DNA of 63,144 nt from Caulobacter sp. S45 (GTDB taxonomy: Bacteria > Pseudomonadota > Alphaproteobacteria > Caulobacterales > Caulobacteraceae). The translations under genes were made by a program, and so were the position numbers. A model generated the notes under the pieces. That model saw only the letters and a program-made list of their open reading frames with translations. It was not told the DNA's origin and ran no database searches. Of this stretch, positions 40,135 to 49,547 are shown one piece after another (position 1 is the first letter of the stretch; each line of letters starts with the position of its first letter). The DNA lies in contig NZ_LMUL01000014.1 of assembly GCF_009765965.1 (NCBI RefSeq), positions 2,443,157-2,506,300 on the forward strand. The letters run 5' to 3'.

Positions 40135-40950
40135 TTATTTGAAAGACTGAATCTGGCCGGGCTTCTCGACCGCGCGCCGGGCCATCACCCGGATCAGGTC
40201 CGCGCGGTATTCGGCGGTGGCGCTCATGTCGCTGAGCAGCATGTCGGGATCGACGGTCAGGTGGGCGATCGCCTCAGGCCGGAAATCGGCGCTCAGCGCC
40301 TCTTCGAACTCGGGCAGCCGGAACACGCCGGACGCGCCGGCGCCGGTGACGGCCACGCGCACGGCCGAGCCGGTCTTCGACACGAACACCGCCACGATGG
40401 AGTAGCGCGAGGCCGGGCTGCGGAACTTGGCGTAGCAGGCGATGTCGGGAACCGGGAAGTCGATGCGGGTGACGATCTCGCCGGGCTCGCGGGCAGTCTC
40501 GTACAGGCCGACGAAGAAGTCGTCCGACGCCATCTCGCGGCGATCGGTGATCACGGTCGCGCCCAGGCCCAGCACGGCGGAGGGATAGTCGGCCGACGGG
40601 TCGTTGTTGGCGGTGGAGCCGCCGATGGTGCCGCGATGGCGCACATGCCGGTCGCCGATCGAGCCCGCGAGGCCGGAAAGCGCTGGGATCAGGCGGCGCA
40701 CGATCGGGGAGGCGAACACGGTGTCGTGAGTGGTGGCGGCGCCGATCTTCAGGAACCCGCCGGCCTCCTCGATGCCCTGCATCTCGGGGATGCCGGTGAC
40801 GTCGATCAGATCGCTGGGCGCGGCGAGGCGCTGCTTCAGCGTCGGCAGCAGGGTGTGGCCCCCGGACAGGAAGGTGGCGTCCATGCCCTCGCTGAACGCT
40901 TGCTGGGCCTCGGCGATGGTCTTGGGGCGGTGGTAGGTGAAAGGGTACAC
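40135..40950 (-). CDS. Molybdenum hydroxylase medium subunit, FAD-binding (cluster 2)
   Basis: 271 aa from a GTG at 40950. The FAD motifs are SGGHTLLPTLKQR near residue 29 and RHRGTIGGSTANNDPSADYP near residue 108. Both are close to the paralogue at 7920, and the two proteins are similar along their length. It is 4 bases downstream of the 2Fe-2S subunit gene and 35 bases upstream of ubiD2, giving the order L-S-M-ubiD in the direction of transcription. Confidence 0.93.
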   Translation of the reverse strand: MYPFTYHRPKTIAEAQQAFSEGMDATFLSGGHTLLPTLKQRLAAPSDLIDVTGIPEMQGIEEAGGFLKIGAATTHDTVFASPIVRRLIPALSGLAGSIGDRHVRHRGTIGGSTANNDPSADYPSAVLGLGATVITDRREMASDDFFVGLYETAREPGEIVTRIDFPVPDIACYAKFRSPASRYSIVAVFVSKTGSAVRVAVTGAGASGVFRLPEFEEALSADFRPEAIAHLTVDPDMLLSDMSATAEYRADLIRVMARRAVEKPGQIQSFK

Positions 40951-40954
40951 GCGC

Positions 40955-41470
40955 CTAGCCCTCCACCGAATGGGACGCGAGGGTGGGGTCGGTAATCTTG
41001 GTTCCGCGGATTTCAGCCCCTGCGGCCAGGATCGCCCTGACGATATTGTGGTAGCCCGTGCAGCGGCACAGGTTGCCTTCCATTTCCTCGCGCACGACGT
41101 GCTCGTTCAGCTCACCGGGATAGGTGGCGATCAGTTCGGCGCCGGCCATGATCTGGCCAGGGGTGCAGAAACCGCACTGCAGTGCGTGATGCTCCCGGAA
41201 CGCCTTTTGCAGCGGATGCAGCTCGCCGCCCTTGGCCAGCCCCTCGATGGTGGTGACCGAGCGTCCGGCCGCCTGGCCGACCAACACAGTGCAGGACTTG
41301 GCCGAGACGCCGTCGATATGCACCACACAGCACCCGCACTGGGTGGTGTCGCACCCCATGTGGGTGCCGGTCAGCTTCAGCTTCTCGCGCAGGAACTCGA
41401 TCAGCAGGGTGGAGTCGTCCACTTCCTGGCTAACCTGCACGCCGTTCACGGTCATGGAGATGAGGGCCAT
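40955..41470 (-). CDS. Molybdenum hydroxylase small subunit, two 2Fe-2S clusters (cluster 2)
   Basis: 171 aa from the ATG at 41470, which shares its A with the coxL2 stop (TAATG); a longer open frame upstream is an artefact. All eight Cys ligands are present: 40, 45, 48 and 60 ([11 protein letters not shown]) and 99, 102, 135 and 137 ([15 protein letters not shown]). It has the same length as the cluster 1 paralogue at 7401. It carries electrons between the molybdenum and FAD subunits. Confidence 0.95.
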   Translation of the reverse strand: MALISMTVNGVQVSQEVDDSTLLIEFLREKLKLTGTHMGCDTTQCGCCVVHIDGVSAKSCTVLVGQAAGRSVTTIEGLAKGGELHPLQKAFREHHALQCGFCTPGQIMAGAELIATYPGELNEHVVREEMEGNLCRCTGYHNIVRAILAAGAEIRGTKITDPTLASHSVEG

Positions 41471-43839
41471 TACGCGGCTCCTTGCTGCTTGGTGGCGGCG
41501 ATCGCCTTGCCCTTCTGGATTTCGCTCCAGATCTTCAGGGGGGTGAAGGGCATGGCGACGTCCGGAGGCCCGTATTCCAGCAACGCATCTTCCAACGCGC
41601 TGATCATCACCGCCGGCGCCGGCGTGGTGCCGCCCTCGCCGCCGGCCTTCACGCCGAGCGGATTGGTGGGGGAGAGCACCTCGGCGATCTCGCAGAGGAA
41701 GGACGGCATGTTGTCGAAGCGCGGCATGCCGTATTCGGTGAAGGCGGCGGCTAGGGGCTGGCCCGTTTCCGGGTCGATCACGCAGGCTTCCCACAGCGCC
41801 TGGCCGACGCCCTGGGCGATGCCGCCATGGGTCTGGCCGTGGACGATCATCGGGTTGATGCAGCGCCCCACGTCGTCGACGGTGGTGTAGCGCATGATCT
41901 CCAGGCTACCCGTCTCCGGGTCGATCTCGATCTCGCACATGGCCGAGCCGTTGGGGAAGACGGGCGTGTGCATCTCGTTGTCGCGACGCACCTTCAGGCC
42001 GCCGGCATGGTCGGGCGACAGCGATGCGGCCAGGCGCGACAGCTCGAACCAGTCGATGGTGCGGTTGGTGGCGTTGGTGCGGAAGACGCCGTCCTCGTAC
42101 TCGACCTGACCGCCATCCACGTTCAGCGCCTCGGCGGCGATGGCGCGGCCCTTGGCGATCATGTCGGTCACGGCCAGCGAGATCACCGCGCTGGCGTGGC
42201 GCATGGAACGGCCGGAGTGGGTGCCGCCGCCGGCGGTCACCACGTCGGTATCGCCCAGCGTGATGGTCACCTGGTCGAAGGTGACGCCGAGCAGGTCGGC
42301 GGTGACCTGCGCGAAGCTGGTCTCGTGGCCCTGGCCGGCGGGTTGGGTGCCAATGATCACCTCGACTCCGTTCGGGCGGATGATCAGGTCGGCGCGTTCC
42401 TTCGGCGAGCCGATGGAGGACTCGACGTAGTTGGAGAAGCCGATCCCGTAGAGCTTGCCGCGCTTGATCGCCTCCGCCTTGCGGGCCGGCGCGCCGACGA
42501 AGTCGCCCAGCTCCAGCAGGCGGTCCATGTTCTTCTCGTATTCGCCGCTGTCGTACTCGGAGCCGACGGCGTTGGTGTAGGGCATCTGCTCGGGCGAGAC
42601 GAGGTTGCGCCGACGCAGGTCGACCCGGTCGTAGCCCAGCTGGCGCGCCGCCTTGTCGATCAGCCGCTCGATGGCGAAGCAGACCTCCGGGCGGCCCGAG
42701 CTGCGGTAGGCCTGGGTCGACATGGTGTTGGAATAGACCGCCCGCGAATGCAGGGTGGCGTAGGGGATGTCGTAGGAGCCGGTGATCAGGCCGGAGCCCT
42801 TGCTGAGCGGCGACAGCGACACGCAGCGCGAACCCACGTTGGACAGGTTCTTCGAGCGCAGGGCCAGGAACTTGCCATTCTCGTCGATGGCCAGCGAGAT
42901 ATCCACGACAAGGTCGCGACCCTGATAGTCGGTCAGGAAAGCTTCCGAGCGGTCGGCGCGGAACTTCACCGGGCGGCCCAGCTTCTTGGAGCCGTACATC
43001 ACCAGGCCGAACTCGACGAAGGCGCGGTTGCGGGTGCCGAAATTGCCGCCGACGTCAAAAGAGATGACGCGCACCTGGTCGGGGTTCACGCCCATTACCG
43101 CGGCGTGCTCGTGCTTCTGGCGTACCGCGCCGCCGCTGCCGGCGTACAGGGTGTAGCGGTCGGTCTGGGGGTCGTAGTGGCCGAGCGAGGCGCGCGGCTC
43201 CAGCGGCACGCCGGTGACGCGGCCCAGGTGGTAGTGCATGTCGACGACATGCTTGGCCTTGGCGAAGGCGGCGTCGGTGTTCTCGATGTCGCCGAAGATG
43301 CTGTCGACCAGCACATTGTCGGGCAGGGCGTCCCACAGGCGCGGCGCGTCGGGCTCGGCGGCGGCCTGGGTGTCGGCGACCCAGGGCAGGGGATCGTAGT
43401 CGACCATCACCATCTCGGCGGCGGTCTGGGCCTGCTGGCGGGTCTCGGCCACGACCATGGCCACCGCTTCGCCCACATGGCGCACGCGGTCGCGAGGCAG
43501 CAGGTAGTGCTCGCCGATATAGACAGGTGTGCCGCCGCGGCCGGTCAGCTTCACGTCGTACTTGGTCGAGGGGACGGGGTTGTGCGGGAGCTGGCCCCAG
43601 TTGTCGGCGGCCAGGTCATCGCCGGTGAACACGCCGAGCACGCCGGGCATCTCCAAGGCGGGCGCGGGGTCGATGCCGAGGATGGTGGCGTGCGGATGGG
43701 GCGAGCGCACCATCACCGCATAGACCTGGCCGGGCAGGCTGAAATCGTCAGTGAACTGACCACGGCCGGTGATCAGCCGCTCATCCTCCTTGCGGCGGAG
43801 GGGCTGTCCTACAGCCTTGAATTTGGGCTTGGGTTCCAT
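41470..43839 (-). CDS. Xanthine-oxidase-family molybdenum hydroxylase, large subunit (cluster 2)
   Basis: 789 aa from the ATG at 43839 ([14 protein letters not shown]). The hammerhead start is [18 protein letters not shown], the active-site loop reads YRSSGRPE, and the catalytic Glu is Glu735 in KAGGEGG. No CO dehydrogenase Cys is present. It should hydroxylate an aromatic or heteroaromatic carbon, or an aldehyde. It differs in the active-site loop from the cluster 1 enzyme (FRGAGRPE), so the substrates are probably different. A palindromic TGGTCGACCA lies 60 bases upstream of the start. Confidence 0.93.
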   Translation of the reverse strand: MEPKPKFKAVGQPLRRKEDERLITGRGQFTDDFSLPGQVYAVMVRSPHPHATILGIDPAPALEMPGVLGVFTGDDLAADNWGQLPHNPVPSTKYDVKLTGRGGTPVYIGEHYLLPRDRVRHVGEAVAMVVAETRQQAQTAAEMVMVDYDPLPWVADTQAAAEPDAPRLWDALPDNVLVDSIFGDIENTDAAFAKAKHVVDMHYHLGRVTGVPLEPRASLGHYDPQTDRYTLYAGSGGAVRQKHEHAAVMGVNPDQVRVISFDVGGNFGTRNRAFVEFGLVMYGSKKLGRPVKFRADRSEAFLTDYQGRDLVVDISLAIDENGKFLALRSKNLSNVGSRCVSLSPLSKGSGLITGSYDIPYATLHSRAVYSNTMSTQAYRSSGRPEVCFAIERLIDKAARQLGYDRVDLRRRNLVSPEQMPYTNAVGSEYDSGEYEKNMDRLLELGDFVGAPARKAEAIKRGKLYGIGFSNYVESSIGSPKERADLIIRPNGVEVIIGTQPAGQGHETSFAQVTADLLGVTFDQVTITLGDTDVVTAGGGTHSGRSMRHASAVISLAVTDMIAKGRAIAAEALNVDGGQVEYEDGVFRTNATNRTIDWFELSRLAASLSPDHAGGLKVRRDNEMHTPVFPNGSAMCEIEIDPETGSLEIMRYTTVDDVGRCINPMIVHGQTHGGIAQGVGQALWEACVIDPETGQPLAAAFTEYGMPRFDNMPSFLCEIAEVLSPTNPLGVKAGGEGGTTPAPAVMISALEDALLEYGPPDVAMPFTPLKIWSEIQKGKAIAATKQQGAA

Positions 43840-43898
43840 AGCGCACCTAACTCGAAACGGGCCCCGGCGAGCGGGACCCGTCTTGGTAGTCTGTATTA

Positions 43899-43908
43899 TG
43901 GTCGACCA
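43899..43908. promoter_or_regulatory. Candidate GntR operator upstream of coxL2
   Basis: TGGTCGACCA is a perfect 10-base palindrome and shares TGGTC-N2-nCA with the sites at 37415, 47300 and 49096. It lies in the 100-base gap between the solute-binding-like gene and coxL2, 60 bases before the start codon. Confidence 0.45.
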
Positions 43909-43939
43909 AAAATCGCAACCGGCCGACGCCGGCGTCAAT

Positions 43940-44878
43940 TCAGCCGAGTTGTTTGAGCGCCGCCTGATACGGACCGAGCAGCAGGTATTTTTCGATATCG
44001 GTCAGGGTGGTCTGGGGACGGCCGTAGCGCGAACGCAGGTCCAGCACCGCGCGCATGCCGTCCGGCAGGATATCGCCGTCCGGCGTCAGGCCGGTCTTGG
44101 GCGAGAGCACGCTGTCCATCACCGCACCGAGCACGCCAGGCTTCACCTCGGGCATCTTGGCGCCCAGCAGTTCGGCGGCGGCCTCGCGGTTGGCGGGGTC
44201 TAGCGTCCAGCGCAGGCCCTTCAGATAGGCGGCGAGGAAGGCGACGGTCTCTTGTTCGTGCGCTTCGACCCATTCCTTGCGGCCGGCGATGATGCCGCCC
44301 TGGTAGGTGGGGAACAGGTCGCCGCTCTGGGTCAGGACCTTGAAGCCCGCGGCCTTGGCCAGGCTGGTGAACGGCTCGATGGTGATGGTGCCGGCGTGCG
44401 TGCCGGCCTTCACCGAGGCCCAGCGCTCCGGCGTGGCGCCGACGCCGACGGCCTCGTAGGCGTCGCGCGGCAGGCCCAGGTGCGCCAGCAGGTCGTAGAG
44501 CACAAAGGCGAAGCCGGTGGACGGCGCATCCAGCGCTAGGGTCTTGCCCTTCAGGTCGGTCGCCTGCGCGATGTCGGGGGCGACGACGGCGCTGAGGCCG
44601 ATCTGGGTCGCGCCCATCAGCACCCGGAAGTCAGGCATGGGGTCCAGCTTGGCCGCGCCCTGGCCCTCGCTGTAGGCCACCACGTTGTCGTAAGCGGTGA
44701 AGGCGATGTCGAACTCGCCGGTCCCGAACTTCTCGAACTGGAAGACCGAGCTGGGGGTGGTGGTCAGGCGGACGTCGAGGCCCGCGTCGGCGAAGAAGCC
44801 CTGTTCCAGCGCGACGAAGGTCGGCAGGTTGGGCGCGCCCGGGAAGGCGATGATGTTCAGTTGGGTGTTGGTGCTCAT
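43940..44878 (-). CDS. NMT1/THI5-like (SsuA-type) substrate-binding protein without signal peptide
   Basis: 312 aa from the ATG at 44878 (MSTNTQLNIIAF); an ATG 9 bases upstream is possible. The body is a type II periplasmic-binding fold (LPTFVALEQGFFADAGLDVRL, FDIAFTAYDN). No signal peptide, lipobox or membrane segment is present, and no ABC permease or ATPase lies nearby. It may bind its ligand in the cytoplasm, as THI5-like enzymes do, or act as an enzyme or sensor in the pathway. It sits between an alpha/beta hydrolase and coxL2 on the same strand. Confidence 0.75.
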   Translation of the reverse strand: MSTNTQLNIIAFPGAPNLPTFVALEQGFFADAGLDVRLTTTPSSVFQFEKFGTGEFDIAFTAYDNVVAYSEGQGAAKLDPMPDFRVLMGATQIGLSAVVAPDIAQATDLKGKTLALDAPSTGFAFVLYDLLAHLGLPRDAYEAVGVGATPERWASVKAGTHAGTITIEPFTSLAKAAGFKVLTQSGDLFPTYQGGIIAGRKEWVEAHEQETVAFLAAYLKGLRWTLDPANREAAAELLGAKMPEVKPGVLGAVMDSVLSPKTGLTPDGDILPDGMRAVLDLRSRYGRPQTTLTDIEKYLLLGPYQAALKQLG

Positions 44879-44920
44879 CCGGCTCACACTAAGAGGTCAA
44901 CGAAATAGGACGCCGAGCGT

Positions 44921-45742
44921 TCAACGCCCGATCATGATTTGACGGAGTTCCTCCGCGACCTCCTCAGGGCATTCCATCGGCGTCAGGTGGGCCGCGCCAG
45001 GCAGGACCCGCAGGGTCGCGCCAGGGATGGCCTTGTGCATGGCCTCGGCCATGGCCACTGGGGTGGCGAAGTCGTCCGAGCCCACGGCGATGCGGGTGGG
45101 GAAGGTGAAGCCGGGCAGGGCGTCGCGCTTATCGGCGCGGCCGAGCATCCGGCAGGTCTCGACGTAGCAATCCAGGTCGTTCTTCAGGAACACCTGAACG
45201 GCGCCTTCGACCACCTCGGGGTTGGCGTCGGCCCACGCCTTGCTGAACCAGCGCGCCTTCTGAAAGCCGACCAGCACGGCCATGCCGCTCTCGACCGCCT
45301 TCTGGGCGCGTTCTTCCCATTGTTCGGGGGCCTTCTCGCCGTACCAGGCCGTGGTGTCGACCAGGCCCAGGCCCAACACCCGCTCAGGATAGGCGGCGGC
45401 GAAGGCGAGCGCGATGCAACCGCCCATCGAGGCGCCGGCGACCGAGGTCTTGTCCCAACCCACGGCGTCCAGGACGTCGGCGAGGTCGCCGGCGAACTGT
45501 TCGACGGTGTAGGGCCCGGCGCTCTTGGTCGAGCGGCCGTGCCCGCGACAGTCGAACACCAGCACGTCGCCGGCTTGCGTCAGATGCGCCGCCGCCCGGT
45601 CCCAGAACTCATTGTCCATCGCCAGCGAGTGCACCAGAGCGATCCGGCCCGGGCCTTGGCCCTTGATGATGCGGTAGGCGATTTCGGCGCCGTCGCGGGT
45701 CTTGGCCATGGAAAGGGCGGAGGAGCTGTCTGGGGCGGTCAT
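44921..45742 (-). CDS. Alpha/beta-hydrolase, 3-oxoadipate enol-lactonase (PcaD)-like
   Basis: 273 aa, the PcaD size range. The nucleophile elbow is GASMGG (Ser105), and the catalytic His is His252 in GAAHLTPMECPEEV. The Ser nucleophile separates it from the Asp-type hydrolase at 16629. The family cleaves enol-lactones and C-C bonds after ring opening. Within a cluster holding a decarboxylase and a hydroxylase but no ring-cleavage enzyme, it may hydrolyse an ester, lactone or amide of the imported compound. It lies 49 bases downstream of the permease gene. Confidence 0.83.
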   Translation of the reverse strand: MTAPDSSSALSMAKTRDGAEIAYRIIKGQGPGRIALVHSLAMDNEFWDRAAAHLTQAGDVLVFDCRGHGRSTKSAGPYTVEQFAGDLADVLDAVGWDKTSVAGASMGGCIALAFAAAYPERVLGLGLVDTTAWYGEKAPEQWEERAQKAVESGMAVLVGFQKARWFSKAWADANPEVVEGAVQVFLKNDLDCYVETCRMLGRADKRDALPGFTFPTRIAVGSDDFATPVAMAEAMHKAIPGATLRVLPGAAHLTPMECPEEVAEELRQIMIGR

Positions 45743-45791
45743 TTTGCTGTGGGAACCCTTGATAATGTGAGGAACGGGATCGCCGCCGGCG

Positions 45792-47195
45792 TCAGGCCGC
45801 GTGATGGCTCGAGGCCGCCGAAGGCTCGTGCGGGCCGCCCACGGCCGCTCCCTTGGTGATCCGCTTGGCGCCCGGCAGCACGGCGGTCAGGAACAGCACC
45901 GAGAAGACACCGACGATGATGGGTTGGCCCAGCAGCAGACGGATGAACAGCGGCATGGCCTTCAGGGTTTCCGGCTCGACGAACAGGCTGCCGAAGCCGA
46001 GCATCAGCGAGAAGCCGGCGATGGCCAGCGAGCGCTCGTCCCACTCCACCTTGGCCAGCAATTCCACGCCATGGACGAACACGATGCCGAACAGCACCGT
46101 TCCCACCGCCGACAAGACGGGGGTGGGCAGGAGCACGAAGATGTAGTCGATCTTGGTGCAGAACCCCATGCAGATCAGGATGACGCCGGTGGTCATCGTC
46201 ACCCAGCGCGACGCCACCCGGGTGGAACGCAGGATGGCCACGTTGGCCGGGTAGGGCAGGTTGGTGACCGCGCCGATGACGCTGCCGATGGCGGAGCCCA
46301 GCATCATGGCCAGCACGCCCTGTGACAGGCGGCCGGGGGTCATGACCTCGCCGCCCCACTCGCCCACCACGCCCATCAGGGTCATGGTCTGCACGTTCAC
46401 CGCCACCAGGATGACGAAGTAGACGACGCAATACTCGACATTGAACGAAAAACCGAAGGGGAAGATCTTCGGCAACACCAGCCAGGGCGACTTGCCGACG
46501 AGGCCGAAATTGATCGGGCTGAAGACCTCGAACACCGCGGTGCCGACGACCAGGGCGATCAGCAGCGCCAGGCGGCGGACAATTGGCTTCTTGGAGCAGA
46601 TCAGCACCATCAGGGTGAGGGCCGTGACCAGACCGGCGCCGAAGTTCACCAGCCCGAAGCTCTTGTCCGTCGGCTTGCCCAGCCAGTGGGGGAAGGCCAG
46701 GTCGGCGACCTGCATCATCACCAGCATGACGATGACCCCGGCGATGACGGGGGTCCGCACCACCTTGGACAGAAGGCCGACCAGGCTGACGCCCTTGATC
46801 GGGATCGACACCAGACACCAGGCCAGCGACGCGACGCACAACGAGCCATAGGCGACGCCAAGGCCCGTCGTCCCCGGCTGCATCTTGCCGAAGGCGAGCA
46901 GGGCGGTGAATATCCCGGCGTAGGGGCCGGCCACCAGGGGCATCTTGCCGAAGAGCATCGAGATCAGCAGCGAGGTGACGCCGCAGCCGATGAAGGTCGC
47001 GCCGTAGAGATAGGCGATGGTCTCGGGCGGCAGATTGAACGTGCGCCCCATGATGCTGGGGAAGACGAAGATCCCGGTCATCACGAAGACGTTCTGGAAT
47101 CCCATCGGGATGGCGTTCTTGAACGAGATCTTTTCGTTGATCCCGATTTCGAAGACGGGGCGCCCGGAGGCGACCGTGGCTTCAGAAGCTGACAT
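45792..47195 (-). CDS. NCS2-type nucleobase/xanthine-uracil permease family transporter
   Basis: 467 aa with about 12-14 hydrophobic segments. Family features are the early FQNVFVMTGIFVFPSIMG region and the later MLGSAIGSVIGAVTNLPYPAN stretch. NCS2 carriers import uracil, xanthine, urate or ascorbate with a proton or sodium ion; closer specificity cannot be read. In this cluster it probably brings in the compound handled by the molybdenum hydroxylase and UbiD, which suggests a purine-, pyrimidine- or pyridine-like ring. The candidate operator TGGTCATACA lies 105 bases upstream. Confidence 0.85.
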   Translation of the reverse strand: MSASEATVASGRPVFEIGINEKISFKNAIPMGFQNVFVMTGIFVFPSIMGRTFNLPPETIAYLYGATFIGCGVTSLLISMLFGKMPLVAGPYAGIFTALLAFGKMQPGTTGLGVAYGSLCVASLAWCLVSIPIKGVSLVGLLSKVVRTPVIAGVIVMLVMMQVADLAFPHWLGKPTDKSFGLVNFGAGLVTALTLMVLICSKKPIVRRLALLIALVVGTAVFEVFSPINFGLVGKSPWLVLPKIFPFGFSFNVEYCVVYFVILVAVNVQTMTLMGVVGEWGGEVMTPGRLSQGVLAMMLGSAIGSVIGAVTNLPYPANVAILRSTRVASRWVTMTTGVILICMGFCTKIDYIFVLLPTPVLSAVGTVLFGIVFVHGVELLAKVEWDERSLAIAGFSLMLGFGSLFVEPETLKAMPLFIRLLLGQPIIVGVFSVLFLTAVLPGAKRITKGAAVGGPHEPSAASSHHAA

Positions 47196-47299
47196 GAAGT
47201 CCTCTGAACGGCTTGATGATGAGGCGCGATCCGATGGTGCGCGAGGCGTAGACCGGGATCCGCCGTGCGTCGAGTCCAGAGCGCATCACGCGGTCGGAC

Positions 47300-47309
47300 T
47301 GTATGACCA
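47300..47309 (-). promoter_or_regulatory. Candidate GntR operator upstream of the permease
   Basis: On the minus strand TGGTCATACA is identical over 10 bases to the operator candidate at 37415. It lies 105 bases upstream of the permease start, in a 275-base gap that holds no gene. Confidence 0.5.
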
Positions 47310-47470
47310 TATTGAAGGCGGGCGATTGCGTGCGGATGTCTGACGTGAAGGCTTGAGAGCGATTTCGCGGGACGCGCCGGGGTCCAGAACGACGTTTAGA
47401 GGGACGCGGATAGCCGCGCCCCTCCAAGATAATAGTCAAGACTTGAGCGTATTTCACCGCCATCGGCAGA

Positions 47471-48832
47471 TCAGTCCGAAAGGTTCGGAGCGAGCGGCAG
47501 GCCGAGGAAGGTCGCCAGGTTGAAGGTAATCTTGATCCCGAACGTCACGATGTTCTGGGGCAGGATCTTCGTCTTGGGGATGTTCGAGTTGTCGGGGTTG
47601 ATGATGTAGGAAATATTCGGAGCCACGCGGGCGGAGTTGAACAGCAGGGCGCTGTAATCGGCTTCGAGCGCGAACTCGTTCGGATTGTTCACCCCGTGGC
47701 CGCCGGCCTTGATCCGCGAATCGCGCAGGAACTCGATCTCGCGCGACGTCAGGTCGATATAGGTGCCGGTGAGGGACACGATATCGTGCTCGCGGCCCGG
47801 GATCACGCCCCGCGCGACCGCGCCGGTAAAGACCTGCATGCTGGCGATCTCCTCGGTCTCCAGGCTCTGGTTATAGCCGGCGATCACCGTGACGCTCTTT
47901 TCCAGGGCCGGGTCGGGACGCCACACCGCCTTCTCGCCCATGATGTAGATGCCGTTGCGCAGGCTCGTATTGGCCGCCGCCGTCCCACCGAACAGGCCGA
48001 GCGACTGACCCTTGGTGTTGAAATAGGGGTCGCTGAAGGGGGCGGTGCTGACCCAACCGCCGAACTTGATGTCGCCGGGGTAGCGATAATTCGTCAGGTC
48101 GTAGTTGCCGAAGGACACCTCCTCGAAGGTGCTGACGCCCGTGGCCTTGTCGGTCGAGAAGTCGTAGCCGTTGGTGTGCTGGATGAAGGAGTTCACCTCG
48201 AAGGCGCCGGTCTGGAACGCGATGTCCTTGGTGAAGTGGTAGCGGACGTTGCCGCCCCAGGTCGCCGATGTCGGGAAGGTGATGTTGGATTCCGAGTTCA
48301 TCAGCTGCGGCACGCCGCAGGTGATCCCGGATTCGGAGTAGCAGGTGTTGGACAGGCGGCCGTAGAAGGCCGAGCTGCCGAGGCGGCCGACCAGGACGTC
48401 GAGCTTGTCGTCGAACAGCTTCTGCTCATAGGCGAAGATGCTCATACGGAACGGGTGGAAGGCGTTCTTGTAGACTTCCTGCGACTTGATGAAGTCGCCG
48501 CTGAAGTTCTTCGCGTCGCTGTCGCCGTAGCTGCGGATCCAGCTGACGTGGAACTGACCGCCGGGAATGCCCACCAGCTTGTGCAGGTCGAAGCTGAGGC
48601 CGATCTGCGCCTGACCGGCGTCGGTGTTGCCCTGCTTGATGCCGCCGATGGGGTTGGCGGCCATTTCGTTGATCAGCTGGGCGCGAACGCGTATGCCGTC
48701 GTCATCGAGCGTCTGGCCAAAATCCGACAACAGGCCGGGCGTCGCCGTCCGTCCCGGCGCCTCCTGCGCGTTGGCCGCATTCGATGCGAATAGTGTGACA
48801 AGTATTCCGGCGTAAAGCCATGTGCGACGCAT
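47471..48832 (-). CDS. Outer-membrane porin, OprB (carbohydrate-selective) family
   Basis: 453 aa from the ATG at 48832 (MRRTWLYAG), chosen because GGGAGGGG lies at normal distance; the ATG two codons upstream is too near to it. A signal peptide (to about ANAQE, residue 23) is followed by an OprB-type barrel: LSFDLHKLVGIPGGQFHVSW near the start, many alternating strands, and the C-terminal part (TFGIKITFNLATFLGLPL). It should allow passive entry of small solutes. Its position upstream of the permease suggests it imports the same substrate. A candidate GntR operator lies 264 bases upstream. Confidence 0.85.
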   Translation of the reverse strand: MRRTWLYAGILVTLFASNAANAQEAPGRTATPGLLSDFGQTLDDDGIRVRAQLINEMAANPIGGIKQGNTDAGQAQIGLSFDLHKLVGIPGGQFHVSWIRSYGDSDAKNFSGDFIKSQEVYKNAFHPFRMSIFAYEQKLFDDKLDVLVGRLGSSAFYGRLSNTCYSESGITCGVPQLMNSESNITFPTSATWGGNVRYHFTKDIAFQTGAFEVNSFIQHTNGYDFSTDKATGVSTFEEVSFGNYDLTNYRYPGDIKFGGWVSTAPFSDPYFNTKGQSLGLFGGTAAANTSLRNGIYIMGEKAVWRPDPALEKSVTVIAGYNQSLETEEIASMQVFTGAVARGVIPGREHDIVSLTGTYIDLTSREIEFLRDSRIKAGGHGVNNPNEFALEADYSALLFNSARVAPNISYIINPDNSNIPKTKILPQNIVTFGIKITFNLATFLGLPLAPNLSD

Positions 48833-49547
48833 AGACATCTCCCCTCCCGTTTCGAGTGACTTTTCGCCACTTTTGTTTTTGCGCCGATCAAGCGAGCTAT
48901 TTCGCAAGATTCGACAAATTTTATTTCCACATGAGCACACACTTGGGGCTCATCGGTTTTGAGCGTATCCGCCCACGTCTGAAGATGTGGTGAATGTATC
49001 CCCGACGATGACGCGGTGCGGGTGCGACTTTCTGTAGCAAATCCATAATGTTCCGGATTCGAAGGCCGAGGCCGTGAACCCGATGGATGGCATTATTGTC
49101 AGACCATCATATCGAAGTCAAAGCCTTGTCGCCCCCTTCCGCAGCGTTGAAACGCCGCGTCCCCGTCGCATCGGGCGCGGACGCTGCAAGCGCGGTCGCT
49201 GAAGATGTGAATGTGGCTCGCCTATTGAAAGCTTATCGGGATAATATGTATCGTGTATTGCAAATATAATAACATTATTTCGCAATAAATTCTTATTGAA
49301 GGGATTTTTTTGCTAAAAATGAATGTTTTGACGAAATTGGAAAATCCAAAGGCGTCTGCTCCGCTTGTCATTGAAACCGCCCTCGGTGCGGGCCCAAACC
49401 GACCTTGAAGAGCTGTCGGAGGGGGTCCCGAGCCCCGATGGCTGTATCCGAAGTGGCCGCCTGTCCGTATCGGCTATGGCCTGGCGACTGGCGAAGGGCC
49501 GAATCGTCTCCGCGTGAGCCCGCCGATCGCGCCTTGGGGTAAGGCGT
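48833..49547. other. Gene-poor 715-base region upstream of the porin
   Basis: This is the longest stretch without a secure gene. It holds the porin leader, a candidate operator at 49096, and a 60-codon frame at 49087-49269 with no ribosome-binding site (ends NVARLLKAYRDNMYRVLQI). An AT-rich core at about 49228-49350 has the dyad TTATT-TCGC-AATAA and a run of seven Ts. A 29-codon frame at 49319-49408 lacks good support. I call none of these genes. Confidence 0.6.
49096..49106 (-). promoter_or_regulatory. Candidate GntR operator upstream of the porin
   Basis: On the minus strand TGGTCTGACAA fits TnGTnnnACnA at every fixed position and shares TGGTC-N2-ACAAT with the site at 37415. It is 264 bases upstream of the porin start, a long but possible distance. 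Confidence 0.45.

Noticed and set aside
41827-43956. 709-codon plus-strand frame opposite coxL2
   Set aside because: Antisense shadow of coxL2 with His/Gly/Val-rich composition and no motif.
47696-48793. 365-codon plus-strand frame opposite the porin
   Set aside because: Antisense shadow rich in Gly, Val, Asp and His; the porin on the other strand has a signal peptide and family similarity.
49087-49269. 60-codon frame upstream of the porin
   Set aside because: No ribosome-binding site, overlaps a candidate operator, and its composition changes sharply at the AT-rich end. Kept only in the region note.
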